Shown piece after piece: positions 43,577-55,440 of a stretch of 64,000 nt of DNA. The notes beneath the pieces are model-generated. The model saw only the letters and a list, made by a program, of their open reading frames with translations, was not told the DNA's origin and searched no databases. Within the stretch, counting starts at the first letter, position 1, and every line of letters begins with the position of its first letter. Source of the DNA: Micropterix aruncella. Its lineage: Eukaryota; Arthropoda; Insecta; Lepidoptera; Micropterigidae. The translations under genes were made by a program, and so were the position numbers. The stretch is from assembly GCA_944548615.1 (NCBI GenBank), contig OX155980.1:3707395-3771394 (forward strand). The letters are read 5' to 3'.

Positions 43577-44992
43577 TTAACCCTTCCGCTCGCGAAATAA
43601 ACATTTAGCCTGCAGTTTTGCGCGCTCTAGTTTCGCGCGAAAATCGGCGTGAGTTGACGGCCTTGAGAAAAACGATCATAACTTGTAAACCACTATACGG
43701 ATTAAAAAAAGAATAACTGTAAAATGATCGCATTGAAATTTTACATATAAAACATTATACCCTTATCTCGTAAAACAATTAAGATAATAATTAATAAATA
43801 TTACAAAGTTGGCGAACTGAAAAAAATCGCCTATAAAATCTTTTCGTGGTTTTTATCACAAATTACGGAAAATATGCAAAAATTGTAAATAGAGTTATGT
43901 TCTTTATTAAATGCTTTACCAAAACTGTTATTTTGTTTTACTTATTTGCATACAAAAATACTTAGTAATTCAACCAAAAAAAATTTTATGTATTCTCGTA
44001 AAAAAAAAATTATAATTTTATATTTGTTACTATTTAGGGTACTTTCTTATATAAATTTCTTTCAAAATAACTTTACCACTACATCTCACTTCTTAAAAAA
44101 TCACATCTGAACTTTCAGGTTTGTCTGATATTACAGAAAAATCTAAAGTTTTGAGAGTTAGCATCCGCAACTTAATAATAAACTTTGAATGCTCATAATA
44201 TAAAATTGGTTAGATTTTTTCAAATATATTGTCTCATTATATACTTATTATATGTCCAATAACTATTTATTATACTCCCAAGAGTCACATTTCATAGAAA
44301 AACAATAGAAAATCGCACTCAAAATATTGTAATACTTTCATACTACTTGTCAAAACAAACACCAAAATGCGACGGCATTTTATGAAACTACTCGTAATGA
44401 AAAAAATACGGCTTATTATGTAATTACTTACGATGTAAATGAAAGAATTAGAAGAACTATTTGATCAGCGAATTGAAACAATATTACAATATTAATACAT
44501 CATATTACGCGATATTTCGGGAGTTTTCATAAAAATAACGGAACAAATTGCGACAACGTAATCTGACATATGTTTTGGCCGAAGCAATTTGCTAAAAAAT
44601 ACACGCAAAACAGCAAATGGACAATCTCAAATGACAAATGCTCATTCCTAAACCAATGCTCATTCCATTCCTAAATCACTAAAACACATTTTAATGTCAC
44701 TACACTGCGTCACAAGGCGGAGGCACATAATTGCGTGCGCGCGGCGGCGAACGCGGCAACTACTGAGCTATATTAAAAAAAAAACAAGACCGAGCGTTCA
44801 TCAAACAATAAATACGAATAGAGATGGACATTAAGCCGTTATGTAACGCTCTTGGAAACAAAAATAACCGTTTTTGGAGTTTAAATGAATTTTTTCGCAA
44901 ACGGTGAGCGTTTCAGCCATTAATGGTCGGTATACATTCCAACGTAGTTAGGCTTGCATCCAATAATGGTCGACGTACATCTTAGGGGTTAA
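43577..44992. mobile_element. TTAA element, 1.4-kb family, copy 2
   Basis: Bounded by TTAA (43577-43580 and 44989-44992), starting CCCTTCCGCTCGCGAA and ending CTTAGGGG. Same orientation as and moderately diverged from copy 1; the two are separated by the small MITE and 40 bp. No coding sequence. Confidence 0.82.
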
Positions 44993-45154
44993 ATCACGAA
45001 CACAGCATATTATTTCCATACACAGCGTACTAAAATGGTAATTAATCTTTCAATCAAGGTGCCTTGCTAACGTAAGCACCCCGTAACCGTGGCTGTTATT
45101 ATTTTCCAAGCCATTTTTTAAAAAGTATTTGCATTTTTTTTACAAGAAACCAGG

Positions 45155-45380
45155 ACAGTGTTGCTGCTCTGAGTAGATATCTACTCCATTTTACATAGAT
45201 TTTTTGTTTAAATATAGCGGGATTGTAAAATACGAAACTGACTACTTAGAACTATGTGTGAACTGTAAACTTTCAGAACACTATCATAAACATTAAAAGC
45301 TGTAGGCCTTCATAATTCATATTATAATTATACGTTGTCTCCTGTCAAAGAACAATAAACATTTTCAAATTATTTTTGGA
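45155..45380. repeat. Dispersed repeat, copy 1 (CATAAACATTAAAAGCTGTA family)
   Basis: Aligns with 51290-51545: TACTCCATTTTA, ATCATAAACATTAAAAGCTG, then TAGGCCTTCATAATTCATAT and an AAAGAACAATAA end. Non-coding. Confidence 0.7.
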
Positions 45381-45422
45381 TAACAATATTATGCAATATA
45401 CCACCACCTTACAATATTACAC

Positions 45423-45657
45423 AACTAGCTGCGCCCCGCGGTTTCACCCGCATGGTGATGGAAAATTGTGATAATGATGATAGAAAACTATATATCTTTA
45501 TAAATTATAGCCTATGTGTTATTCTGATGTGTAAGCTATATATTATTATTGTAAAGTTTCATCAAAATCTATTCAGTAGTTTTTGCGTGAAAGAGTAACA
45601 AACATCCATACATACATTCTTACAAAATTTCGCGTTTATAATAGTAGTAGGATATAT
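45423..45657 (+). mobile_element. RTE-type 3' end / SINE-like repeat
   Basis: Starts AGCTGCGCCCCGCGGTTTCA and ends CGCGTTTATAATAGTAGTAG, with AAATCTATTCAGTAGTTTTT and CAAACATCCATACATACATT inside. This word order is that of a repeat tail very common in insect genomes, where it is associated with RTE elements and SINEs mobilised by them. Family assignment is from memory of those patterns. Confidence 0.7.
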
Positions 45658-46240
45658 CTTAATGTAGGCCACCTTTACTATAAGCATTGATTGTATATGG
45701 TATTATATTGCGCAACCCAATAGAATGATTTGGCAGCCCTTCCGAGACGGGGAAATGCAGATGGCGCTGATAACACTGACGGCCAAATTAATAGCAATTT
45801 ATTTGGCCGTCTATAATAAAATTGATAGGGATTGAGTTTTTTATTAAGGACCAATTGATTTTATACACTCTATTATTTAACCAGCGAAAACATTCAATTA
45901 TTAGTGCCATCTATTGCATTTTTTTACAAGTACTAAAGAGTACTAAAATTAGTATTGAAATTTGTATACCAAATTAATACTACATATTGAAATCATTATT
46001 ACTTATTGAAACCTGTATACCAAACTAAAAATTGACATACTTATGAAAATAATATTAAAATAATAAGATTTTATTATTTTATACCGTATAGTTTACAGTG
46101 CTATCTACAGTGCCCTCCGTAATGTTATACAATGAAAGGTGCCAAATTCAACATAATAATCCATTTTAGGAACTATGATAAAATACCAGTATCCATATAG
46201 TAAGTCCTTGTGGCAATGTAATACGCTATATAATCAATGC
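45658..46240. other. Unassigned intron 8 sequence
   Basis: AT-rich, with repeated phrases (CTTATTGAAA/CATATTGAAA, ACCAAATTAATAC/ACCAAACTAAAA) at 45950-46040. No coding sequence. Confidence 0.3.
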
Positions 46241-46244
46241 TAGT

Positions 46245-48428
46245 AGTCAACCTTGGAGTGTCAGTACAAAAAGGCTTCATGCGTGGCGTCTCAGGCTGCC
46301 TCGAGCACAATTCTCTCTTGGCTGCTGCCATTAAGGATGCGAGACAGCACGAACGCCAAATCAATGTATGCTGGCTCGACCTAGAGAATGCCTTTGGGTC
46401 AGTTCGGCACAGTCTCCTCCACTTTGCGCTCCGCTGGTACAACTTCCCACCTGTGGTGCGTGACATTGTAGCCTCCTACTACAACTGTCTGACGTTCCAT
46501 GTCAAAACGCAAGAATGGACTACCCGCTCTGTATCATATTCAATTGGACTGTTTCAGGGCTGTTGCCTTTCTCCGCCGATATTCAATATCGTTTTCAATA
46601 TACTGCTGGAAAGCCTGACCCAGTTCGACAAGAAGTGGGGTTACCGTTTTAAAACAGGCGGCCAATACACATCGTCGTGCCTCGCTTTTGCCGACGACCT
46701 AACTTTTATCACCAGGAGCCCCAAGCAGCTTTCCCTGCTATTACAGAAAGTGGAGCTGTTCTGCGACTGGTCAGGCTGTATAAAAGTGAAGCGCTCCAAA
46801 TGTTTTTGCCTTGGACTCGCCCGCATAGGCACAAAATTTACGTCCTATGACCCAAAATTGGTCTATAAGGGCTCTATTATCTCCCTTATAGACACAAATA
46901 ACCACTTCAAATTTCTTGGCAGGAAAATCACCTGCCAGGGAAAAGACCTCTCTGGCGATCATGTTATAGTACATTTCAGTAGTTGCCTGGAAAAGATAGA
47001 TGCACTGCTAATTTCTGGCCCTCGTAAGGCTTGGATCTATGACAACTATCTAACTTCACATTTGTCATGGCCCTTTCTTATTTACGATTTCACCAAACCC
47101 AACTGTCTCGTCTGGGTGCACTGGTGTCAGCTAGTTGAAAATCCTGGTTGTCCTTAGCCAAACCAGCTGAACCCTCGACTCTCTTCAGGTCCAAACACAA
47201 TTTTGGGCTAGCTCTAAAACTGCCCTCTCTGCTCTACGCCAACTCAAGAATAACCAAAAATTCGATTCTAAGCAATTCCAAGGATCCGGCAATATCGAAG
47301 CACTTAGTAAGTGGCCGTAGTGAGTCAAATGATCTACAAGCCCGCGTTGACTTCCACAATAAGTTCCTTACTGGAATCAGCCAGAATGGCACTGGTCTGG
47401 GGTATGGCAGTACAACCATGAGCGATGTGGACTTGAAGAAGTCTCTCTTGCTGGGAGATTACGACAGCAATAGTATGGCTCACGCTATTGGCCTTCAATG
47501 CCAGAATGATTGGACAACAATTGGAGACTTTTGCATTCCTCCTCCAATGCACTGGAAAGTAATGTTGTATGACTGGACGCCAGAGATGCTGAAATTTTAT
47601 TTAAATGCCTTTCAGCATACACTTCCAGACCCCAGTAACCTCGCTCGTTGGAGCTATGCCGAGGATAGTTCATGTCCCCTTTGTAGCAACACCCCTTGTA
47701 CAGCTAGACATATTCTAGCTGGCTGCAAGGTGGCCTTGGATCAAGGACGGTACACTTACCGCCACGACAAAGTCCTTGCTGTTATTCGCGAGGTACTTAG
47801 CCTCTCAGTGGCTCGTGCCAACAAGGGTTTGACAGTATCCTCCAAACCCCCAATACAGTTTGTGCGGGTTGGCTCTAAAGGCAAAAAACATCTCACTGCA
47901 AAACCTTTCTCAATAATCGAGAAAGCTTCAGATTGGATTATGGAGGTCGATTCGGTCTCTAAGCAGTACAAATTCCCTGAAAGTCTCGGATGCACAGCCC
48001 TGCGTCCAGATATAACTCTTTACTCTCTATCTCGGAAGATGGTCCTTATCGTAGAGTTAACTGTTCCATGGGAATCAAATATCCCAAAAGACCACGAGTA
48101 CAAATTTAATAAATACCATGACCTCGCAAATGCCGTCACCCGGAACGGCTTCACTGTTCACCTTCACGCGGTGGAAGTAGGCGCTCGTGGCTTGCCAGCT
48201 AAATCTTTGTTTCACCTTTTTAAAGATCTTGGTCTCTCCAGGAAAATAATCAACTCCTTTCTAGAAAAATTATCTAAAACCGCGATTTCTGCATCTCAAA
48301 TTCTATGGCTTCGAAGGGGGAGTGAATGGGTGGTAAGGTGGACGATCACATGTGGCAAGACAGCTGTCCTACACCTACCACCGCCGGTCGTAAGTCCGGA
48401 ATCCACCCTTCACCTCCCAGAAGTGTAA
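46245..48428 (+). pseudogene. RLE element ORF, frameshifted
   Basis: Two frames: 46237-47157 (RT with CLAFADDLTF) and 47148-48428 (connection, CCHC and nuclease). The shift is a one-base loss in CACCAAACCC near 47096, where the sister copy has CACCAAAACCC. The nuclease half is otherwise intact, with CPLCSNTPCTARHILAGC and RPDITLYS...VELTVPWE. Inactive because of frameshift and truncation. Confidence 0.88.
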
Positions 48429-48505
48429 TAATTATATATGATGGGCCCGATTTTTGGTCGGTGAATTCCATGGCAGCTCCGTTTGTATTTTATTTATATA
48501 CTTTT
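46245..48505 (+). mobile_element. RLE-type non-LTR retrotransposon, copy C
   Basis: 5'-truncated copy starting within the RT domain (LGVSVQKGFMRGVSGCLEHN) and ending with the family 3' UTR (GATGGGCCCGA, GGTGAATTCCATGGCAGCTC). Compared with the copy at 56985 it is diverged in its first 1.1 kb and 3' UTR but identical over about 967 bp between them. Confidence 0.9.
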
Positions 48506-48542
48506 CGCTATACAACATCCTCAATAACCCCACTTTTTTTTA

Positions 48543-49125
48543 AATGAGAAAGCCGATGAACTTGCTAAGACAGGAGCAAAGGGAACGTTATACGGCCCTA
48601 AACCTTGCTGTGGCGTACCAAAAAGCCTTGCAAACCTAATGCTCAAACAAATATGTTTAGAACAATCCGTCAACCACTGGAACAACACTTCAGGGTTGAA
48701 TCATTCCAAAGCGCTAATTAAGGCTTGCGACCGTAAGACGGGCCGTGAGGCCTTTTCGCTAAATAGGAACCATGTACGCATACTGGTGAGGGCGCTCACG
48801 GGGCATTGTGGCCTGAACAAACACATGTTCAACCTCAAGCTCAGAGACACAAAATTGTGCAGGTTCTGCCAAGGAGCAGAGGAAACTCCCCAGCACCTCA
48901 TGTGCGAGTGGGGCCGCTGATGCGTAAAAGATACACCCACTTGGGTGGGTGGTCATAACCTGAGGAGGTAAAACAATCTGGCGCCAAAAGCCTGCTGCGG
49001 TTCTTAAATGACACGAGGCTTAGCGCAGAACTATAGCAGTCGGCGAACACAATAGATCAGCTAAGGTCGCAGTGTTACAAGGCTCATAAAGACTTTAAAA
49101 AAGCCCCACTCAAAAAAAAAAAAAA
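48543..49125 (+). mobile_element. LOA element 3' fragment
   Basis: Closely similar to 20860-21440: EKADELAKTGAKGTLYGP-type coding, then GHCGLNKHMFNLKLRD and CRFCQGAEETPQHLMCEW, ending in an oligo-A tail (49110-49126). A one-base change and loss in the last codons creates a stop after CEWGR. 5'-truncated. It inserted just after the RLE copy C; its 3' part is included in the tandem duplication that follows. Confidence 0.85.
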
Positions 49126-50116
49126 AACTCACTCTGCCCTCCTATATTAAGGAGAAATTCCACCCTTTAGGGGCCACGGTCTTCCATGAGGCGGTCTCCC
49201 GGCCTATAATGGTTGACTGTAAGATGTCACAATAGTCGACTGTAAGATATCACAATAGTGATAAATCTGCCATTTGTTTTTTTTTGTTTTTACCAGTGTA
49301 ATGTTCCTTATGTAATGTTATTTTTAAATTTATCATCATACAACAGTCCCTATTAGTGAATCTTTGTCAAAGTCATTTTAACAGAAGTCAATATAACTTT
49401 CTTCATTTCAATTTCAGCGATTTTTACGACAGTCCAGCTGGCGATGAATACAGGGCGCTCACGGGGCATTGTGGCCTGAACAAACACATGTTCAACCTCA
49501 AGTTAAGAGACACAAAATTGTGCAGGTTCTGCCAAGGAGCAGAGGAAACTCCCCAGCACCTCATGTGCGAGTGGGGCCGCTGATGCGTAAAAGATACACC
49601 CACTTGGGTGGGTGGTCATAACCTGAGGAGGTAAAACAATCTGGCGCCAAAAGCCTGCTGCGGTTCTTAAATGACACGAGGCTTAGCGCAGAACTATAGC
49701 AGTCGGCGAACACAATAGATCAGCTAAGGTCGCAGTGTTACAAGGCTCATAAAGACTTTAAAAAAGCCCCACTCAAAAAAAAAAAAAAAAACTCACTTTG
49801 CCCTCCTATATTAAGGAGAAAATCCACCCTTTAGGGGCCACGGTCTTCCATGAGGCGGTCTCCCGGCTTATAATGGTTGACTGTAAGATGTCACAATAGT
49901 CGACTGTAAGATATCACAATAGTGATAAATCTGCCATTTGTTTTTTTTTGTTTTTACCAGTGTAATGTTCCTTATGTAATGTTATTTTTAAATTTATCAT
50001 CATACAACAGTCCCTATTAGTGAATCTTTGTCAAAGTCATTTTAACAGAAGTCAATATAACTTTCTTCATTTCAATTTCAGCGATTTTTACGACAGTCCA
50101 GCTGGCGATGAATACA
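48790..50116 (+). repeat. Tandem duplication (663 bp) of LOA tail, intron and start of exon 9
   Basis: Unit 1 is 48790-49452 and unit 2 is 49453-50116. They differ by about half a dozen substitutions and one base in the oligo-A tract. Each starts GGGCGCTCACGGGGCATTGT in the LOA fragment and ends GGCGATGAATACA inside the Tudor exon 9, so the 5' 35 bases of exon 9 with its acceptor were copied. Only the second copy continues into a full exon. Confidence 0.93.
49418..49583 (+). pseudogene. Decoy copy of exon 9 start, fused in frame to LOA sequence
   Basis: The duplicated acceptor (AATTTCAG ending 49417) is identical to the true one. Its 35 exon bases (DFYDSPAGDEY) run, at the duplication junction, in frame into LOA coding (ALTGHCGLNKHMFNLKLRD and onward) and stop at 49581-49583. 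Splicing of exon 8 here would give a protein truncated inside the Tudor domain. Use is unknown. Confidence 0.75.
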
Positions 50117-50223
50117 AAATCAGATATCAAGCAGCCAAGCCCAAAATATTTTGTGCGGCACGCTATCACGCAGACTGGCAGAGAGCTCAGATGTTGACTT
50201 ATTGTGTTAATAACCAATTGAAG
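50082..50223 (+). CDS. TDRD5: Tudor gene exon 9: Tudor domain
   Basis: Acceptor AATTTCAG ending 50081 and donor GTCAGT at 50224. One base completes an Asn codon; then DFYDSPAGDEYKIRYQAAKP, KIFCAARYHADWQRAQMLTY and CVNNQLK. The CAARYHADWQRAQM stretch is the conserved Tudor strand pair (C-x-A-x-[YF]-x-x-D-x-x-[WY]-x-R-A). It ends in phase 0. Confidence 0.88.
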
Positions 50224-50264
50224 GTCAGTAGATTGTTTGTCTTTTTGCTAATTACTTTAGTTAT

Positions 50265-50580
50265 TTTATATAATAGTAGTATAATATTACTCGGTGTTGC
50301 CTGGATAGTGTTCATAACAGGTTCATTGCGATCGGTTAAACGGAATAGAAGTTGATGTGCAGTACAACAAAGTGAATATCACAAAAATATTATCCGTGCT
50401 CAAATATCTATTGATAGAACGAAAATATTATCCCTGCTCAAATATAATATACCAATTTTCATGGCGATTGGTTGAACGGTATAGAACAGTAGTGGCGAGT
50501 TACAACAAAGTAGATAGGACAAAAATATTATCCGTGCTTAAATATCTATCGATAGCACGAAAATATTATCCCTTAGATTT
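50265..50580. repeat. Dispersed minisatellite-like repeat, copy 2
   Basis: Three diverged units with TTATCCGTGCTCAAATATCT, CAATTTTCATGGCGATTGGT and GAGTTACAACAAAGT, matching 26291-26575. Lies about 40 bp after exon 9. Confidence 0.75.
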
Positions 50581-50754
50581 GTTATTTGATGTAAAAAAAC
50601 AATATCATTAATGATATCAATTGATTCCTAAATATTATGAGTGTTCAATTATGATATATATAAAAATGATAAAATCTTTATAAATAATAATTACTTTCCT
50701 GGCAGGGAAAGTATTGTGAAAGCACATTTTTTTTTCGAGATATTTATATACATT

Positions 50755-50920
50755 TTGACCCCTCCTCCCTCCGAGATGAATAAGACTATTTCCAGATTGA
50801 AGTCTGTCAGTAAGTCTGTGTGTCAGTGTGCTACATCTGATTGAGCTGAAATTTGACATGTAGGCATCGTTGGCATGGTAAGAGTTGAAAAGATTGTGAT
50901 TGAAATCGGTCCACCTTTTT
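50755..50920 (+). repeat. Dispersed repeat, copy 2 (relative of 13887-14055)
   Basis: Shares CTATTTCCAGATTGAAGTCT-like, GATTGAGCTGAAATTTGACA, GAGTTGAAAAGATT and GAAATCGGTCCACC with the copy at 13887. Here the C-tract is mixed and the CTCF-like site is absent. Confidence 0.7.
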
Positions 50921-51787
50921 TAATTTGTTATAATTGTATTTTCTTCGCTTAAAGTTGCGGACGGCCAGTGCCATTTGTTACCGCATACCTATTTTACTGC
51001 GCACTACTACCTATGAACCGCGGCTGTGGTTCAAGTCTGCTTAGATGCCGGAATGCGTCTATAAGCTTTTCCACTGCATTTCCGCTAGGTGGCATTACGC
51101 TACTATGCAAATGTTTTGATTTTGCTGGAATGAAAATGAAATGTTATAGTTACAAATTCCAATGTTATGTTATGGCAAGTCTCGCCGGGAAAGTATTGAA
51201 GGGACACAAGCATTTTTTTTATACAGTTACTTGAGCTTTTGGCTTTGCTCGGTGGGCGCGTATCGGTCACTGCTAGTCAATTCAAAAACTGTTTATATCA
51301 GCTTTTGCAGCTTATTCACTACTTGATTTTTACTCCATTTTAAGTCAGATGCTGTAAAATATAATATAATTTCTTTATTGTGAACTGTAAGTAGGTCGTA
51401 CGACATGGACTGTATCTTGGAACCATATTTCTGAACACAGGCTTATCATAAACATTAAAAGCTGTAGGTCTTCATAATTCATATTACAATGACGCTAAGC
51501 TACCGATCTTCAAAGAATAATAAGCATATTCCGCTCAAACGAGTTTTTATTTATCTTTTTCACTGCGATAGGGCTGCTGCACCTAGGGTTGGCTTCCAAC
51601 GAGGGGACTCCTCAAAAATCAACAGCACAGAAACGAAATTTTGTATACGCATTCAATTATTATAGCCCGTTCTAAAGTTCCGCTATGACACGGCCACTGC
51701 AGCCAGGGTTGGCTCGGGACAGCATTTTAATAAAAGCTTGTTTTTAAGAAAGTGTTTTTACTATTTATTCCATTTACCTTATTGCAG
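50921..51787. other. Intron 9 sequence
   Basis: Non-coding. 51290-51545 is the second copy of the CATAAACATTAAAAGCTGTA repeat (first at 45155). The rest is unassigned. Confidence 0.45.
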
Positions 51788-52012
51788 GTCCGCCATATTG
51801 ACTTTGGTACAATTGCCTATTTGAATATATCTGAGGTACGTTTTCTGAAGCGAGAATGGGCTGATCTGCCGGCTCAAGCGATGCGCGGACGCTTGTCAGG
51901 GATAGGACCTGACTCTCTGGATAAGGAATGGCCACTTAAAGCCACGCGCTTTTTCCTCAGACTTATCTTGGAGAAACGTGTCATAGCTACTACTTGCAGT
52001 TACGACGGCGAG
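51788..52012 (+). CDS. TDRD5: Tudor gene exon 10: Tudor core end and following helix/strands
   Basis: Acceptor TTATTGCAG ending 51787 and donor GTGAGT at 52013. Seventy-five codons in phase 0: VRHIDFGTIAYLNISEVRFL, KREWADLPAQAMRGRLSGIG, then PLKATRFFLRLILEKRVIAT. IDFGTIA is the Tudor 'D-[YF]-G-N' turn (Asn replaced by Thr), and LPAQAMRGRLSG the helix LP-x-QA-x-x-[CA]-x-L-x-G of extended Tudor domains. The best-conserved part of the protein. Confidence 0.92.
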
Positions 52013-52887
52013 GTGAGTTGTCTATGCTTGCTTTATGATTGTTAATTTTATTATAGGGCACGCAGGTTAAGCTGATGAGCTCAAATCTGTTTTTCTGACT
52101 ATACAGGATGAGTTTTATCCGGCATCCTTGAGATGGTTGAATCAGTGTGATCAAGCAAATAAGCTTTGATAAACATTTGTGGGGAAAAAACTTTAACATT
52201 AAAATTAAAACAAAAAAATAAGGAGAAAGAAATTTAAAAAATATATATTTTTTTGAAAATTTGAACATTTTAACCTTTGAATAAAGGATTGACAAGCGTT
52301 GAGCGCTATGCACCATCCAGTGTTAGGTGAAATATCGCAAATAAACAACATTCGCAATATGTAAATTACCTACCGATATATGACGCAGTGCACTCAACAA
52401 TGTTTATACTTTTTAATAATTTAAAAAAAACGAAAAAGTTTTTTTTTTATTTCTTCTATAAATTTTTATCAAAAGTTGATTGTTTGCTCGTACTGACTTA
52501 CGAGCGAACAAGCAACTATTAATATGCTTTTAAATGAAAACTTTTTAACCCCTCAGGCCCCACACAGTGGGTAGTTACAAAAGACCTTACAGATCTAGGT
52601 GACATCAAGGGCTGGAAACAAGCCCCTACTCCATCTACTACTAAGGATGCCTGTAAACTAAAACTCAGCCTGTATATGTTTATCAGATCTTTTTTTAAAA
52701 TTGAATTACGCTTGTTGTTTAAATTGAATTACGCTTGAAAATCACTTTTTGTTCTTTATAAAAAAAAAATCTTTAAAAAAACTGAGGATTTCAGAAAGTT
52801 CAGAAACTGAAGTTGGATCACCCCGTATATCATTCTACTGATGTTAATATTTTGAATAGAATTTTCGGTGTATGACATTAGTACCTA
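52013..52887. other. Intron 10 sequence
   Basis: AT-rich. TTAACCCCTCAGGCCCC at 52545-52561 matches one terminus of TTAA MITE family 1, but no partner terminus is seen. No coding sequence. Confidence 0.4.
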
Positions 52888-52890
52888 TAA

Positions 52891-53076
52891 TTGTCTTCCC
52901 CTATCAGGAGGGGGAGAATTCCCGCTACCCCAGTTGAAACCCCAAATAACGACATTGCTAAAACTACACCGGACCTTGCTTGCCCTATCTGCGCAAAAAA
53001 ATACAAGCGATTAGCATGGTTAAAAAAGCACATTGCTAGGTACGATGATAGCGATGATGCTCCGTCAGTGTCTTAA
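52891..53076 (+). pseudogene. N-terminal zinc-finger segment of the RLE element
   Basis: LACPICAKKYKRLAWLKKHI followed by ARY resembles the C2H2 finger that precedes RT in R2-group proteins (C-x2-C-x12-H, with the second His position occupied by Tyr). A stop follows and the RT region begins within about 20 bp, so the segment normally between finger and RT is deleted. The only copy in the window that retains this end. Confidence 0.6.
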
Positions 53077-53089
53077 ACTGAGGTAGCTG

Positions 53090-55440
53090 CCTACGGTAGC
53101 TTTCGCCTCTCAACCTCCATCTCTAGATGAGATTCTTAATCGAGTAAAAAGGAAGCCGTCGGGCTCTACTCCGGGTCCCGATGGTATTCCATATTTAGTA
53201 TACAAAAAGTGCCCCTGCCTTCTGCAATATTTAGGATCCATCTTCCGAAATATATGGAATAGCGGTGTAGTCCCTCAGAATTTTGGCCGAGCGACAGTCA
53301 TCTTAATTCCAAAGGTCCCAGTTTGCACCGGACCAAAGGACGCTCGGCCTATTGCTCTGACAGATTCTGTGGCCAAAATCTTTTTTAGTATAGTCCACTT
53401 GAGGATGATCGAATTCATGCACCGGAATGAGTACCTTGGAGTATCAGTGCAAAAAGGCTTCATGCGTGGCATTTCGGCCTGCCTCGAGCACAATTCTCTG
53501 CTGGCTGCTGCCATCAAGAATGCGAGACAGCACGAACACCAAATCAATGTATGCTGGCTCGACCTAGAGAATGCCTTTGGGTCAGTCCGACAGTCTTCTC
53601 CATTGAACTCCGCTGGTACAACTTCCCTTCTGTAGTGCGTGACATTGTAGCCTCCTACTACAACTGTCTGACGTTCTATGTCAACACAAGAATGGACTAC
53701 CCGCTCTATACCATATTCAATTGGACTATTTCAGGGATGTTGTCTCTCTCTGAAGATTTTTAATATCGCTTTTAATATACTGCTGGAAAGCCTGATCCAG
53801 TTTGACAGGAAGTGGGGCTACCGTTTTAAAACAGACGGCCAATACACCTTGTCGTGCCTCGTTTTTGCCGACGACCTAACTTTTATCACCAGGAGCCCCA
53901 AGCAGCTTTCCCTGCTATTACAGAAAATGGAGCTGTTCTGCGACTGGTCAGACTGCACACAAGTGAAGCTCTCCAAATGTTTTTGCCTTGGACTTGCTCG
54001 CATAGACACAAAATTTACGTCCTATGTTCTATAAGGGCTCTAATATCTCCCGTATAGACCCAAATAACCATTTCAAATTCCTTGGCAGGAAAATCACCCA
54101 TCAAAAGACGTCTCTGGCGATCATGTTATAGAGCATTTCAAAAGTTGCCTGGCAAAAATAGATGCCTTGCTAATCTCTGGCTCTCGTAAGTCCTGGATCT
54201 ATGACAATTATTTCGTATTTACAATTTCACCAAAACCCAACTGTCCCGTTTAGATGCGCTGGTGACAGCTTGTTTAAAATCCTGGCTGTCCTTAGCCAAA
54301 CCAGCTGTCCCCTCGACTCTCTTCAGGTCCAAACAAAATTTTGGACTAGCGCTAAAACTGCCCTCTCTGCTCTACGCCAACTCCAGAATAACCAAAAATT
54401 CAATTCTGCTCAATTCTAAAGATCCGGCCATATCGAACCAATTCAAATGATCTACAAGCCCGCGTAGACTTCAACAAAAAGTTCCTTACTGTAATCAGCC
54501 AGAATGGCACTAGTCTGGGGTATGGCAGTACAACCATGAGCGATGTGGACTTGAAGAAGACTCTCTTGCAAGGAGATTACGACAGCAACAGTATGTCTCA
54601 TGCTATTGGCCTTTAATGCCAGAATATTGGACAACAATTGGGAGACTTTTGCATTCCGCCTCCAATGCACTGGAAGGTAAAGCTCTATGACTGGATACCA
54701 GAGATACTGAAATTTTATTTAAATGCCTTTCAGCATACACTTCTAGACCCCAGTAACCTCGCTCGTTGGAGCTATGTCGAGAATAGTTCATGTCCCCTTT
54801 GTAGCAATTCCCCTTGCACAACTAGGTATATTCTAGCTGGCTGCAAGGTGGCCTTAGATCAAGGACGGTACACTTACCGCCATGACAAAGTCCTTGCTGT
54901 TATTCGCGAGGTAATTAGCCTCTGAGTGGCTCGTGTCAATAAGGGTTTAACATTACCCTCCAAACCCTCAATACAGTTTGTGCGGGATGGCTCTAAAGGC
55001 AAAAAAACATTTAACAACAAAACCTTTCGCAATAATAGAGAAAGCTTCAGATTGGATTCTGGAGGTCGATTCGGTCTCTAAGCAGCATAAATTCCCTGAA
55101 AGTCTCGGATGCACAGCCTCCGTCCAGATATAACTCTTTACTCTCTATCTCGGAAGGTGGCGCTTGTAGAATTAACTGTTCCATGGGAATCAAATATCCC
55201 AAAAGACCATGAGTACAAATTAAATAAATACCATGATCTCGCAAATGCCGTCACCCGGAATTCACCGTTCACCTTTACGCGGTGGAAGTTGGCGCTCGTG
55301 GCCTGCCAGCCAAATCTCTGTTTCACCTCTTTAAAGATCTTGGTCTTTCCAGAAAAATAATCAACTCTTTCCTAGAAAAAATATCTAAAACTGCGATTTC
55401 CACACCTCAAATTCTATGGCTTCGAAGGGGGAGTGAATGG
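53090..55440 (+). pseudogene. RLE element RT and nuclease, multiple frameshifts
   Basis: Pieces in order: PSGSTPGPDGIPYLVYKKCP, VSVQKGFMRGISACLEHNSL (53369-53635), CLVFADDLTFITRSPKQLSL (53678-54034), LSLAKPAVPSTLFRSKQNFG (54262-54450), CPLCSNSPCTTRYILAGC (54638-54925, where a TGA replaces a Ser codon), then RPDITLYS and VELTVPWE (55109-55360). In the zinc motif the His is replaced by Tyr. Older than the other two copies. Confidence 0.85.

Noticed and set aside
52545..52561. Complete family 1 MITE in intron 10
   Set aside because: Only one terminus is recognisable; the rest does not align.
54638..54925. Separate small gene with a CCHC-like motif
   Set aside because: It is a fragment of the decayed RLE copy D, not an independent gene.
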